Source: Bradyrhizobium sp. in8p8 (lineage in GTDB: Bacteria > Pseudomonadota > Alphaproteobacteria > Rhizobiales > Xanthobacteraceae). From it: a stretch of DNA of 64,000 bases. The stretch covers positions 884,882 through 948,881 of the forward strand of contig NZ_AUGD01000002.1 in the NCBI RefSeq assembly GCF_000426845.1, written 5' to 3'. Position 1 is the stretch's first letter. Each line of letters starts with the position of its first letter. Positions 7,951 through 16,305 of the stretch are shown piece after piece. Position numbers and translations under genes: made by a program. Below the pieces are notes generated by a model. The model saw only the letters and a list, made by a program, of their open reading frames with translations. It had not been told where the DNA came from and searched no databases.

Positions 7951-9780
7951 TCAGCCCTTCCGGCCAATCCTCACAATGAGGTCGCCGGGCATAAGTGCTT
8001 TGGCTTCGAGGGGATGCAATCGCCACAGGCTCTCGCCCTCGACCAGCGGCGGCACAGGGAGTTCTCGGTCGGCGAAATTGGCGACAATCTGCAGAACGTC
8101 GCCCCGACCTGTCTGCCAGCGTACATCCAGACCTCCCATGCGGGAATCCGATCCCAAGAGTTCTCGCTGCGCCGAAACGACCCCCCGCTTGATGAGGGGC
8201 ACGATCTTCTCACGCCGTATCATCAACAACTGCGCTGTCAGCGCCCGAAACCTTGCGCCAGCCGGGGATTGATCGATGCTCGTCCAGTCCAGCTTGGAGG
8301 CGCGGAAGGTTCTTTCGTCGCAAGGATCCGGGATTTTCGCGCGCGTCTCGGGCGTGGCGAACGCCTTGAAATGTGAGAACTCCTTGCGCCGGCCTTCCCG
8401 TGTCAGTTCGGCAGCTTCGCCCGTCCAGTCTGCGAAGAACAGGAAGGGCGTTTCGGCCGCGGCTTCCTCACCCATGAACAGCATTGGGATATGCGGGCTC
8501 AGCAGAACCAGCGCGAGGGCCTGCTCCAGCTTCTCCGCGCCGACCAGCCGGGACAGCCGCTCCCCGAAGGCGCGGTTGCCGACCTGGTCGTGATTCTGGG
8601 CGAAGAAGATGGTCGCTTCGGGCGGCAAATGCGCACTCGGTTCACCGCGCGGCTCCTCGTGCAGCGGAAAGACTTCGCCCTGATAGGCAAACCCTTCGGT
8701 CAGGGATCGCGCCAGATGCTCGAGCGGCTTGTCTGCGAAGGCCCGGTAATAGCCTTCGTCCTCGCCGGTGAGCAGCACATGCAGCGCATTGTGGAAATCA
8801 TCGCCCCATTGCGCGTCGTAGTACCTGGCTCGTCCGTGTGAACGCTCGAGCAGGTGCGCCTGATTGGCCTCGTTCTCCAGCATGAGATGGACGCGCCGGC
8901 CCGCCAGCTGACTGCGAAGAGTTTCGGCGAGCTCGATCAGGAAATGACGCTCGGAATCATCCTTCAATGCGTGGACCGCGTCGAACCGCAATCCGTCGAA
9001 GCCGTAGTCGCGCAGCCACATCAGGGCATTCTCGACCAGGAATCCGCGTACGAACGCGCCGTCGTCTCCTTCGAGATTGACGGCCGGCCCCCAGCCGGTG
9101 CTGTGGCGCGCGTTAAAGAAGTTCTCCGCATAGAGGTGCAGATAGTTCAGCTGCGGTCCGAAATGGTTATAGACGACGTCGAGATAGACCATGATATCGA
9201 GTGCGTGCGCGGCCCGCAGCAGCCGCTTGAGATCCTCCGGCCGGCCATAGCGCGCATTCGGCGCGTTCAGGAGCACGCCGTCGTAGCCCCAATTGTGCCG
9301 GCCCGGGACGTCGTTGAGCGGCATCAGCTCGATGGCGGTGATGCCGAGATCGCGAAGATAGGGCAGCTTCTGCTCGACGCCGGCATAGGTCCCCTCTTCG
9401 CTGAACGTGCCGACATGCAGCTCGTAGATGACGGCTTCCGCCCAGGGACGACCCGGGTAGAGAACCGGATCGCGCAACGCCGCGGCATCGATCACCTCGC
9501 TCGGCGCGCCGACGTCGTCCGGCTGGAACAACGAGGCGGGATCGGGAACGACGAGATCCTCATTGATCCTGAACTGATAGCGCGTGCCGGCGCGCGCGGT
9601 CTCGCTGAGCAGCTGATACCAGCCGTGCTCATCGCGCGGCATCCTGCGGGGCGGCTGGCCAATTTCGAGCAGCTCGACCGATCGAGCCGTGGGCGCCCAC
9701 AAGTTGAACGAGACACCATGATCGATGATCTGAGGACCATGGCGCCGCCCCTGCTCGGCCGTTCCCAGTCTTTGATCCAA
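7951..9780 (-). CDS. treZ: Malto-oligosyltrehalose trehalohydrolase
   Basis: A cytoplasmic GH13 enzyme of about 609 residues that releases trehalose from maltooligosyl-trehalose made by TreY. An N-terminal beta-sandwich (SFNLWAPTARSVELLE) precedes the TIM barrel, which shows the TreZ-type wording ELHVGTFS, GYDGVLLNAPNARYG, the nucleophile Asp in GLRFDAVHAL, the acid Glu in LMLENEAN and the transition-state Asp in FFAQNHDQVGN. Two in-frame TTG codons are candidate starts; the one at 9780 sits 7 bases after AAAGGGG, while the one at 9786 is too close. No treY is in the window. With glgX nearby it fits glycogen-to-trehalose conversion under osmotic or desiccation stress. Confidence 0.92.
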   Translation of the reverse strand: MDQRLGTAEQGRRHGPQIIDHGVSFNLWAPTARSVELLEIGQPPRRMPRDEHGWYQLLSETARAGTRYQFRINEDLVVPDPASLFQPDDVGAPSEVIDAAALRDPVLYPGRPWAEAVIYELHVGTFSEEGTYAGVEQKLPYLRDLGITAIELMPLNDVPGRHNWGYDGVLLNAPNARYGRPEDLKRLLRAAHALDIMVYLDVVYNHFGPQLNYLHLYAENFFNARHSTGWGPAVNLEGDDGAFVRGFLVENALMWLRDYGFDGLRFDAVHALKDDSERHFLIELAETLRSQLAGRRVHLMLENEANQAHLLERSHGRARYYDAQWGDDFHNALHVLLTGEDEGYYRAFADKPLEHLARSLTEGFAYQGEVFPLHEEPRGEPSAHLPPEATIFFAQNHDQVGNRAFGERLSRLVGAEKLEQALALVLLSPHIPMLFMGEEAAAETPFLFFADWTGEAAELTREGRRKEFSHFKAFATPETRAKIPDPCDERTFRASKLDWTSIDQSPAGARFRALTAQLLMIRREKIVPLIKRGVVSAQRELLGSDSRMGGLDVRWQTGRGDVLQIVANFADRELPVPPLVEGESLWRLHPLEAKALMPGDLIVRIGRKG

Positions 9781-10061
9781 GGCCAATCCCCTTTCGCGCC
9801 GGCATGTTCGGAATTGGACATGCTTCAGCCAAGCGCGTTGCCAAACGGAGCCAGCTTACGTTCGCTCAATCATGTCTCGGGACGAGAAGCTGCCGTCGGT
9901 GCATTCGTTCCTTCCGAGGCATGTCAGCAGGCGACCTCTCCGCCGGGCTGCTGACCGGACTCGAAATGCCGGTGCCGCCCGCATGTACACTTTTGCATTC
10001 AGCGTAAAAACAGCGCGCTCATTGGCAACTCTCAGGAACCTTTGCTGCGCCGCAGAATTTA

Positions 10062-10252
10062 GCTTCGCTGGGGGAGACCGGCTTCCTGTTTGACCGCGCA
10101 TCGGGCGCCGGGTTTCCTGGAAGCCTCTGCCGAGCGTTCTCGACCTTCGGCATGAAAGACCGGCTCGACCACACGCGCAGGGCTGCCATGGCGCAGGCCT
10201 TCAGCTGGACCCAATCAAATCCTACGCTGAACTCTACAAGTCGTCGATCTAG
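10062..10252 (+). pseudogene. Relic of a glycogen-synthase-like C-terminus
   Basis: The frame from 10062 reads ASLGETGFLFDRAS, then FSTFGMKDRLD and AAMAQAFSWTQS, resembling the last part of a GT5 glycogen synthase. It then needs a one-base shift to read SYAELYKSSI and stop at 10250-10252. The TGF, FSW and YAELY elements and the terminal position match the family. The rest of the gene is missing. It lies between treZ and glgX, so a glycogen synthase probably once belonged to this locus. Confidence 0.5.
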
Positions 10253-10434
10253 CCAGGCATTTGGGGGACGGCCATGAAGATGGCGCAAATCTCTCCACTG
10301 GCGGCGAGCTGGCCCGCGACCTTACGAAGGGACTGAGAGTCCGCTGTTCGCGAGCGGAGACCCGATCATGTCAGCCGAGCTTGCGCCATGCTCGAAGATG
10401 GCCCTGCGCCTTGATCCCACCGTCAAGCACATGA

Positions 10435-10679
10435 CACCTCGAAGCCATGGCTTGCGGCACGCCAGTGATCGCCCTGGCCCATGGTTCGGTGCCTGAAGTG
10501 ATCGGCTACGGCGTCAGCGGTTCGTGGTGAACTCCATGGAGGAGGCCGTCGCGGCGGCGAGTCCGCTCGGCACGTTGGAGCGGCAAGCGATCCGCAAGCG
10601 GTTCAAGCAGCGCTTCACGGCCGAGCGGATGGCGCGGGAGTATCTGGCGGCTTATCTCCGGCTGCCAGCGCTGCGGCAA
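10435..10679 (+). pseudogene. Family 4 glycosyltransferase fragment with a one-base frameshift
   Basis: Reading from 10435 gives HLEAMACGTPVIALAHGSVP and then EVIGYGVSGS before a stop. Adding one base near 10520-10522 restores GFVVNSMEEAVAA and runs on through RKRFKQRFTAERMAREYLAA. EAMACGTPVIA...GSVPEV is the donor-sugar-binding motif of GT-B family 4 enzymes and the remainder is their usual C-terminal helix. The N-terminal half of the gene is absent, so this is a truncated and frameshifted remnant. The downstream part is open as a reading frame but should not be taken as a gene. Confidence 0.75.
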
Positions 10680-10798
10680 ACGCCGCAACTCGACCTGCTC
10701 GCGATCGCCAAGAGTGAGAACGAGATCCGGATGCCGATACCCACTGTCGGCTTGACCATGATTGCGGCCGGCGCCGGCTGGCACCGTCTTCAAGGCGC

Positions 10799-10823
10799 GG
10801 AACCGAATGTCCGGGCGACTGTT
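10799..10823 (+). promoter_or_regulatory. Candidate EcfG-type promoter of the DUF3606-glgX operon
   Basis: GGAAC, 16 bases, TGTT: one mismatch from the GGAAC-N16/17-CGTT consensus of the alphaproteobacterial general-stress sigma factor. It ends 25 bases before the DUF3606 start, a sensible distance. One-mismatch sites also occur by chance in a window this size. Confidence 0.45.
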
Positions 10824-10848
10824 ACGATCACACACAGGAGCTGTCGAC

Positions 10849-11115
10849 ATGCGCCGCTCGAAACCACAAGCAGTCCGTAACAAGCTCGACCTGGCCGACC
10901 GCGCCCAGGTACGGCTGGTCAAGAAACGGCTTGGGCTCTCGGATATGGAGCTTGCCGCAATCGTCGGGCGCATCGGCAATTCGATTTCGGCCATCAGCAA
11001 GGAGGCCGCTCAGAGGCCAAAAGTGCTGAACAAGCCTTCCGAAGCCGTGATCGCCGCGACGGTGGCCGGCGAACAAGCGACCACCGAACTCGCGGCGGCC
11101 GCGCCGACATCTTGA
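10849..11115 (+). CDS. DUF3606 family small protein
   Basis: An 88-residue protein whose N-terminal half (KLDLADRAQVRLVKKRLGLS followed by DMELAAIVGRIGNS) is the DUF3606 motif: a conserved LDL start, an amphipathic helix and a closing GNS. The C-terminal tail is Ala/Thr-rich. The ATG at 10849 has GGAG 8 bases upstream. Function is unknown; members are common in rhizobia. It precedes glgX by 19 bases and likely shares its promoter, so a link with stress-induced carbon storage is plausible. Confidence 0.8.
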   Translation: MRRSKPQAVRNKLDLADRAQVRLVKKRLGLSDMELAAIVGRIGNSISAISKEAAQRPKVLNKPSEAVIAATVAGEQATTELAAAAPTS

Positions 11116-11134
11116 CGGACTATCGGGGGCGATC

Positions 11135-13372
11135 ATGGACCAAAAACTACATTCGGACGACGCCCTCACCCGGGCCGCCTCGAGGTTGCGCCGCACCCGG
11201 ATCACCGAGGGCAGGCCATTCCCGCTCGGCGCCACCTGGGACGGCCTCGGCGTCAATTTCGCTCTATTTTCCGCCCACGCCACCACGGTCGAGCTTTGCC
11301 TGTTCGATGACGCCGGCGAAACCGAGCTCGAGCGCATCGAGCTGCCCGAATATACCGACGAGGTCTGGCACGGCTATCTGCCTTCCGCCCGCCCCGGCAC
11401 AGTCTACGGCTATCGCGTCCATGGCCCCTATGAGCCCGACGCGGGCCACCGCTTCAATCCCAACAAGCTCGTGCTCGATCCCTACGCCAAGCAACTGGTC
11501 GGCCAGCTCCGATGGGGACCGGAGCTGTTCGGCTACCAACTCGACCATGCCGACAAGGACCTCTCCTACGACGAACGCGACAGCGCGCCCTTGATGCAGA
11601 AATGCCGCGTCATCGACCCCGCCTTCACCTGGGGTACAGCGCGCAAGCTGGAGGTGCCGTGGGAGCGCACGATCGTCTACGAAATGCACGTCAAGGGATT
11701 CACCCAGCTGCATCCGCTGGTGCCGGAAGCCGAGCGCGGCACGTTCTCGGGGCTGGCACATTCGGAAGTCCCGGCCTACTTGCGCTCGCTCGGCATCACC
11801 AGCGCCGAGCTGCTGCCGATCCATGCCTTCGTCGACGACAGCTATCTGGTCGAGAAAGGCCTGCGCAATTACTGGGGATACAACTCCATCGCCTTCTTCG
11901 CGCCGGATCCGCGTTACCTCAAGGCGACTTCAGCCAGCGAATTCAAGGCCATGGTCAACCAGTTTCATGCCCATGGCATCGAGGTCATTCTCGACGTCGT
12001 CTACAATCACACGGCGGAAGGCAACGAGCTCGGCCCGACCTTGTCGTTCAAGGGCATCGACAATGCCAGCTATTACCGCCTGCTGCCGGACCAGAAGCGC
12101 TATTACATCAACGACACCGGCACCGGAAACACCGTCAACCTGTCGCATCAACGCGTACTTCAGCTCGTCGCCGATTCCTTGCGTTATTGGGCGACCGAGA
12201 TGCGGGTCGACGGCTTCCGCTTCGACCTCGCCACCATCCTGGCGCGCGAACCCTATGGCTTCGATGAAGGCGGCGGGTTCCTCGACGCCTGCCGCCAGGA
12301 TCCCGTGCTCTCCAGCGTCAAGCTGATCGCCGAGCCCTGGGACATCGGTCCCGGAGGCTACCAGGTCGGCCAGTTTCCCCCCGGCTGGGCCGAGTGGAAC
12401 GACAAGTTCAGAGACACCGTGCGCGCCTTCTGGAAGGGCGACCCGGGCACGCTGGCCGACTTTGCCAAGCGCGTGTCGGGATCCGGCGACCTCTTCAACA
12501 AGCGCGGGCGCCGGCCGTGGGCCAGCGTCAATTTCGTCACAGCCCACGACGGCTTCAATCTGAACGACCTCGTCTCGTACAACGACAAGCACAACGAGGC
12601 GAACGGCGAGGACAATCGCGACGGTCACAGCAACAACCATTCGTGGAACTGCGGCGTCGAAGGCCCGACCGACGATCCGGAGATCATCGCGCTCCGCGAG
12701 CGCCAGAAGCGAAACCTGCTCGCGACGATGCTGCTCTCCCATGGCACGCCGATGCTGCTCGCCGGTGACGAGTTCGGACACACCCAGAACGGAAACAACA
12801 ACGCGTACGCCCAGGACAATGAGACAACGTGGCTCAACTGGATGGGCATCACCGCCAACGGGCGCAGCCTCCGCGAGTTCACGCGCAAGCTGATCGCCAC
12901 CCGCAAGGCGTTTCCGATCCTCTACCGCAGCCGCTTCCTGGTCGGGTCACACAACGAGGAACTCGACGTCAAGGACGTGACCTGGCTGTCGCCATCCGGC
13001 GAGGAGATGACGACGGAGCAGTGGCATGATGGCAACGCCAAGTGCTTTGGGATGCTGCTCGACGGCCGCGCGCAGGAGACGGGAGTCAAGCGCCGCGGCT
13101 CCGATGCGACCATGCTGCTGGTCTATAACGCGCACCATGACGTCGTGAACTTCACGTTGCCGGAGGTCGCGGACGGACGCAGCTGGCTCGGCCTGATCGA
13201 CACCAATCGCCCCGACGCACCGATGGCCGAGTTCGAGTTCGGGCACGACTATGCGGTGACGGCGCGTTCGCTCGTGGTGTTTGGCCTGGCGAACGATAGC
13301 ATCGCAACCCGACGCCTCCGCCAAGGCCTCGGCGCGCTGCTGGACGTCGCCGATACCCCTCTGGCGGATTGA
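11135..13372 (+). CDS. glgX: Glycogen debranching enzyme GlgX
   Basis: A 745-residue GH13 isoamylase-type enzyme that hydrolyses alpha-1,6 branches of phosphorylase-limit glycogen. An N-terminal CBM48-like domain (PFPLGATWDGLGVNFALFSA) leads to a TIM barrel with YEMHVKGFT, YWGYNSIAFFAPDPRY, the nucleophile in DGFRFDLAT, the acid in LIAEPWDIG and the third Asp in TAHDGFNLNDLV. The length is normal for the family. It follows DUF3606 by 19 bases. With treZ it would turn glycogen into short maltodextrins usable for trehalose synthesis. Confidence 0.95.
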   Translation: MDQKLHSDDALTRAASRLRRTRITEGRPFPLGATWDGLGVNFALFSAHATTVELCLFDDAGETELERIELPEYTDEVWHGYLPSARPGTVYGYRVHGPYEPDAGHRFNPNKLVLDPYAKQLVGQLRWGPELFGYQLDHADKDLSYDERDSAPLMQKCRVIDPAFTWGTARKLEVPWERTIVYEMHVKGFTQLHPLVPEAERGTFSGLAHSEVPAYLRSLGITSAELLPIHAFVDDSYLVEKGLRNYWGYNSIAFFAPDPRYLKATSASEFKAMVNQFHAHGIEVILDVVYNHTAEGNELGPTLSFKGIDNASYYRLLPDQKRYYINDTGTGNTVNLSHQRVLQLVADSLRYWATEMRVDGFRFDLATILAREPYGFDEGGGFLDACRQDPVLSSVKLIAEPWDIGPGGYQVGQFPPGWAEWNDKFRDTVRAFWKGDPGTLADFAKRVSGSGDLFNKRGRRPWASVNFVTAHDGFNLNDLVSYNDKHNEANGEDNRDGHSNNHSWNCGVEGPTDDPEIIALRERQKRNLLATMLLSHGTPMLLAGDEFGHTQNGNNNAYAQDNETTWLNWMGITANGRSLREFTRKLIATRKAFPILYRSRFLVGSHNEELDVKDVTWLSPSGEEMTTEQWHDGNAKCFGMLLDGRAQETGVKRRGSDATMLLVYNAHHDVVNFTLPEVADGRSWLGLIDTNRPDAPMAEFEFGHDYAVTARSLVVFGLANDSIATRRLRQGLGALLDVADTPLAD

Positions 13373-13510
13373 ACCGTTCGCCGCTCGCCGAAGCGCAATG
13401 AGATCGAATGACTCGTCATCGGACTTCAGGTCTTGCGCAGACCTTCCGGGAAACCGATTCACGTTTCCGGAGCTGATGTGATTAGGTTTGATTGCGCCAC
13501 CGGCGGTGCG

Positions 13511-13550
13511 CTCCTTCTCCCGCTTGCGGGAGAGGGTTGGGGAGAGGGTG
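13511..13550. repeat. Palindromic REP-like hairpin after glgX
   Basis: TCTCCCGC-TT-GCGGGAGA (13516-13533) is a perfect 8-base stem followed by GGTTGGGGAGAGGG. This CTCTCCCGC/GCGGGAGAG plus GGTTGGGG pattern resembles a repeat seen between genes in many Bradyrhizobium-type genomes. It lies between the convergent glgX and nuoD genes and may also act as a terminator. Confidence 0.5.
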
Positions 13551-13631
13551 TTTCCGCAATCGGACAATCGCCAAGAGAAGAAAGCCCTCACCCGGCGCGG
13601 TCATCGATTCACTCTAAAGCCGGGCCGGCGA

Positions 13632-14828
13632 TCAGCGGTCGACCTCGCCGAACACGATGTCCAGCGAGCCCAGGATCGCCGAGACGTCGGCGAGCAAGTG
13701 CCCCCTACAGAGAAAATCCATCGCTTGCAGATGAGCGAAGCCGGGGGACCTGATCTTGCACTTGTAGGCCCTGTTGGTCCCGTCCGAGACGAGAAACACG
13801 CCGAATTCGCCTTTGGGCGCCTCGACGGCAACGTAGATCTCGCCGGCAGGAACGTGGAAGCCTTCGGTGTAGAGCTTGAAATGGTGGATCAGCGCTTCCA
13901 TCGAACGCTTCATTTCGCCGCGCCTGGGCGGAGCGATCTTGTTGTCCTGCACGAGCACCGGGCCCCCGCCGTCAGGGGACTTCAGCTTCTCGATGCACTG
14001 CTTCATGATGCGGACTGACTGCCTCATCTCCTCCATGCGAATGAGATAGCGGTCATAGCAATCGCCGTTCCTGCCGATGGGAACATCGAAGTCCATCTCG
14101 GCATAGCAGTCATAGGGCTGCGCCTTGCGCAAATCCCAGGCGGCCCCCGAACCACGCACCATCACGCCCGAGAATCCCCAGGCCCAGGCCTGTTCGAGCG
14201 TCACCCTGCCGATATCGACGTTGCGGCCCTTGAAAATCCGGTTGAGCGAGAGCAGCCGGTCGAGATCGTCGACGACCTTCAGAAATGGATCGCACCAGGC
14301 CTCGATGTCGTCGATGAGCTTGGGCGGAAGATCCTGATGGACGCCGCCCGGCCGGTAATAGTTGGCATGCATCCGGCTGCCCGAGGCTCGCTCATAGAAC
14401 ACCATGAGCTTCTCACGCTCTTCGAAGCCCCACAGCGGCGGCGTCAAGGCGCCGACATCCATGGCCTGCGTGGTGACGTTCAAGAGGTGCGACAGGATGC
14501 GGCTGATCTCGTGATAGAGCACGCGGATGAGCTGGCCGCGCCGCGGCACCTCGATTCCGATCAGCCGTTCGATGGCAAGGCAGAAGGCATGCTCCTGCGT
14601 CAGGGGAGCGACATAGTCGAGCCGATCGAAATAGGGAATGGCCTGGAGATAGGTCTTTGCCTCGATCAGCTTTTCGGTGCCGCGGTGCAAAAGGCCGATG
14701 TGCGGATCGACCCGCTCCACGACCTCTCCGTCCAGTTCGAGCACGAGCCGCAGCACCCCGTGAGCGGCGGGATGCTGAGGACCGAAATTGATGGTGAAGT
14801 TTCTGAGGCTGGGAGATTGTTCCGGCAT
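13632..14828 (-). CDS. nuoD: NADH-quinone oxidoreductase subunit D, isolated copy
   Basis: A 398-residue homologue of the 49-kDa complex I subunit, a peripheral-arm protein that forms part of the quinone site. Family wording is complete: [48 protein letters not shown] and the C-terminal [19 protein letters not shown]. It stands alone: no other nuo gene is in the window, and complex I subunits are normally encoded in a 14-gene operon. It is therefore probably a second, divergent copy. NuoD is evolutionarily related to hydrogenase large subunits, but this protein lacks the Ni-binding CxxC pairs. Confidence 0.93.
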   Translation of the reverse strand: MPEQSPSLRNFTINFGPQHPAAHGVLRLVLELDGEVVERVDPHIGLLHRGTEKLIEAKTYLQAIPYFDRLDYVAPLTQEHAFCLAIERLIGIEVPRRGQLIRVLYHEISRILSHLLNVTTQAMDVGALTPPLWGFEEREKLMVFYERASGSRMHANYYRPGGVHQDLPPKLIDDIEAWCDPFLKVVDDLDRLLSLNRIFKGRNVDIGRVTLEQAWAWGFSGVMVRGSGAAWDLRKAQPYDCYAEMDFDVPIGRNGDCYDRYLIRMEEMRQSVRIMKQCIEKLKSPDGGGPVLVQDNKIAPPRRGEMKRSMEALIHHFKLYTEGFHVPAGEIYVAVEAPKGEFGVFLVSDGTNRAYKCKIRSPGFAHLQAMDFLCRGHLLADVSAILGSLDIVFGEVDR

Positions 14829-14944
14829 TCTGCTTCCGATCGAAGACGTCGCGGCGACACCTTAGCCGCGATCCGGAACGACCGGCTTCACACAGGTTAA
14901 CGGCTCGCCTCAAATGGCGAGCATCAGTGCCCTGCGAGCGTTTT

Positions 14945-14969
14945 GGAACACCACATCTCGGGCCGCGTT
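14945..14969 (+). promoter_or_regulatory. EcfG-type general-stress promoter of the DUF3551 gene
   Basis: GGAAC (14945-14949), 16 bases, CGTT (14966-14969): an exact match to the EcfG consensus. It ends 24 bases before the ATG of the DUF3551 gene and is correctly oriented. Confidence 0.75.
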
Positions 14970-14993
14970 CAATGTCGAAATTGGAGATCAAAG

Positions 14994-15224
14994 ATGAAAC
15001 ATCGCCTGCTTGCCGTCGCTCTGGTGATCGCGGGTGGCTTCGCCTCCTCGAACGCGGCTTTCGCGCAAGATCGCTACTGCCTGCAGGGTCGCATCTGGGG
15101 CTATCCAGGCAATTGCCAGTTCGCCAGCTACGCCCAATGCATGGCGACAGCATCGGGAACGAACGCCTATTGCGGCATCAATCCCCGCTATGCCCACGCA
15201 CGCCGTTACAGGGGATACCGGTGA
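14994..15224 (+). CDS. DUF3551 family small exported protein
   Basis: A 76-residue protein with a signal peptide (MKHRLLAVALVIAGGFASS, cleavage near AFAQD) and the DUF3551 signature YCLQG...YPGNCQF...QCMATASGT, ending YCGINPRYA. Four cysteines suggest disulphides after export. The start at 14994 has GGAG upstream and gives a clean signal peptide. It sits right behind an exact EcfG promoter, so expression in the general stress response is expected. Function is unknown. Confidence 0.85.
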   Translation: MKHRLLAVALVIAGGFASSNAAFAQDRYCLQGRIWGYPGNCQFASYAQCMATASGTNAYCGINPRYAHARRYRGYR

Positions 15225-16272
15225 TCAGCCCCGAACTCCGGACTGGCCACCGGCGTCCGTCTTGACCGATCCTGCAGCTGAGCGGAGCGGGGTGGCGGCG
15301 GCAGAGCGCCCTCTCACCGCCATTACCTTTTCCGGCGGCCTCGGTCTTGGCGCCTATCACGGCGGTGTGTTCGAGGCGTTCACCTCTCTTACGTTGCCGC
15401 TCGATTGGGTCACCGGTTCATCGGCAGGCGCCATCACCGCTGCACTGATCGCGGGCAGCCCGAGCGCCGACCGGCTGCGCAATCTGCGCAGCTATTGGCA
15501 CGCGCCAAGCAATCCAGCCGCAGCGCCGAACGCAGGCCGCCATACGTTGGCCTGGCTGAGCTCGATCAATACGCGCGTGCTAGGTCATTCGGGCTTCTTC
15601 CATCCCCGCCTCCCTCTCCCGGCATCTCACTTCGGCGGTCTCTACGATCTCGGCCCCACCCGCGAACGCCTCCGGCGGTTGATCGATTTCGAACGTTTGA
15701 ACGGCGGCGATCCGCGCATCACGATCTGCGCCACGGACGTCGAAAGTGGCGATGCGGTCTTGTTCGACTCCGCATTGGAGCGGATCGAAATGGATCACAT
15801 CCTGGCCAGTTGCGGATTCGTCCCGGAGTTCGCTCCAGTGCGGATCGCCGACCGCTGGCTCGGCGATGGCGGGTTCTCGCTGAACGCGCCATTCGACCCG
15901 GTCCTCGAGAATGCGGGCCCGCTCCACCTCTATGTCATCGATTTGTTTCCACGCGACGGCAAGGTCCCTGACGGGCTCGAGGCCGCAGCCGAACGCAAGA
16001 GCGACCTGACCTTCAGCAACCAGACCTTCCAGCGCCTTGGATATGCCCTGGAAGCCCGTCAGCTGCGCGCCGAGCTTCAGGACCTCGACTATGACGACAA
16101 GGTCTATCTCCTGAGCTACCGCCCCGGCCGCGAGGAAGCAGGTCCTGAAAAATCCTTCGATCTGTCGGAGACAGCCATGGCGCAACGCTGGCGGGCAGGC
16201 TTGCTCGATATGCAGCATGCCGGACGCCTTGCTCCGGTCAAGAACGGGATCTGCAGCGTGCGGCGGCCATAG
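15190..16272 (+). CDS. Patatin-like phospholipase family protein
   Basis: A predicted lipid acyl hydrolase with a Ser-Asp dyad. The glycine-rich oxyanion loop is seen in FSGGLGLGAYHGGVFEA, the nucleophile elbow in VTGSSAGAI (Ser about 78) and the acid in LGDGGFSLNAP. No signal peptide or membrane segment is evident. The start is uncertain: the ATG at 15190 overlaps the end of the DUF3551 gene by 35 bases and lacks a strong ribosome site, and in-frame TTG or GTG codons around 15262-15290 are alternatives nearer the conserved core. It may be co-transcribed with DUF3551 from the stress promoter. The substrate is unknown. Confidence 0.8.
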   Translation: MPTHAVTGDTGDQPRTPDWPPASVLTDPAAERSGVAAAERPLTAITFSGGLGLGAYHGGVFEAFTSLTLPLDWVTGSSAGAITAALIAGSPSADRLRNLRSYWHAPSNPAAAPNAGRHTLAWLSSINTRVLGHSGFFHPRLPLPASHFGGLYDLGPTRERLRRLIDFERLNGGDPRITICATDVESGDAVLFDSALERIEMDHILASCGFVPEFAPVRIADRWLGDGGFSLNAPFDPVLENAGPLHLYVIDLFPRDGKVPDGLEAAAERKSDLTFSNQTFQRLGYALEARQLRAELQDLDYDDKVYLLSYRPGREEAGPEKSFDLSETAMAQRWRAGLLDMQHAGRLAPVKNGICSVRRP

Positions 16273-16305
16273 CGGCGTCTCCGACGAAAGCACGCGAGCT
16301 GCGGC

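Noticed and set aside
10524..10880. 118-codon frame as a real gene
   Set aside because: Its first 52 codons are the tail of a frameshifted glycosyltransferase; the rest runs into the promoter of the next gene.
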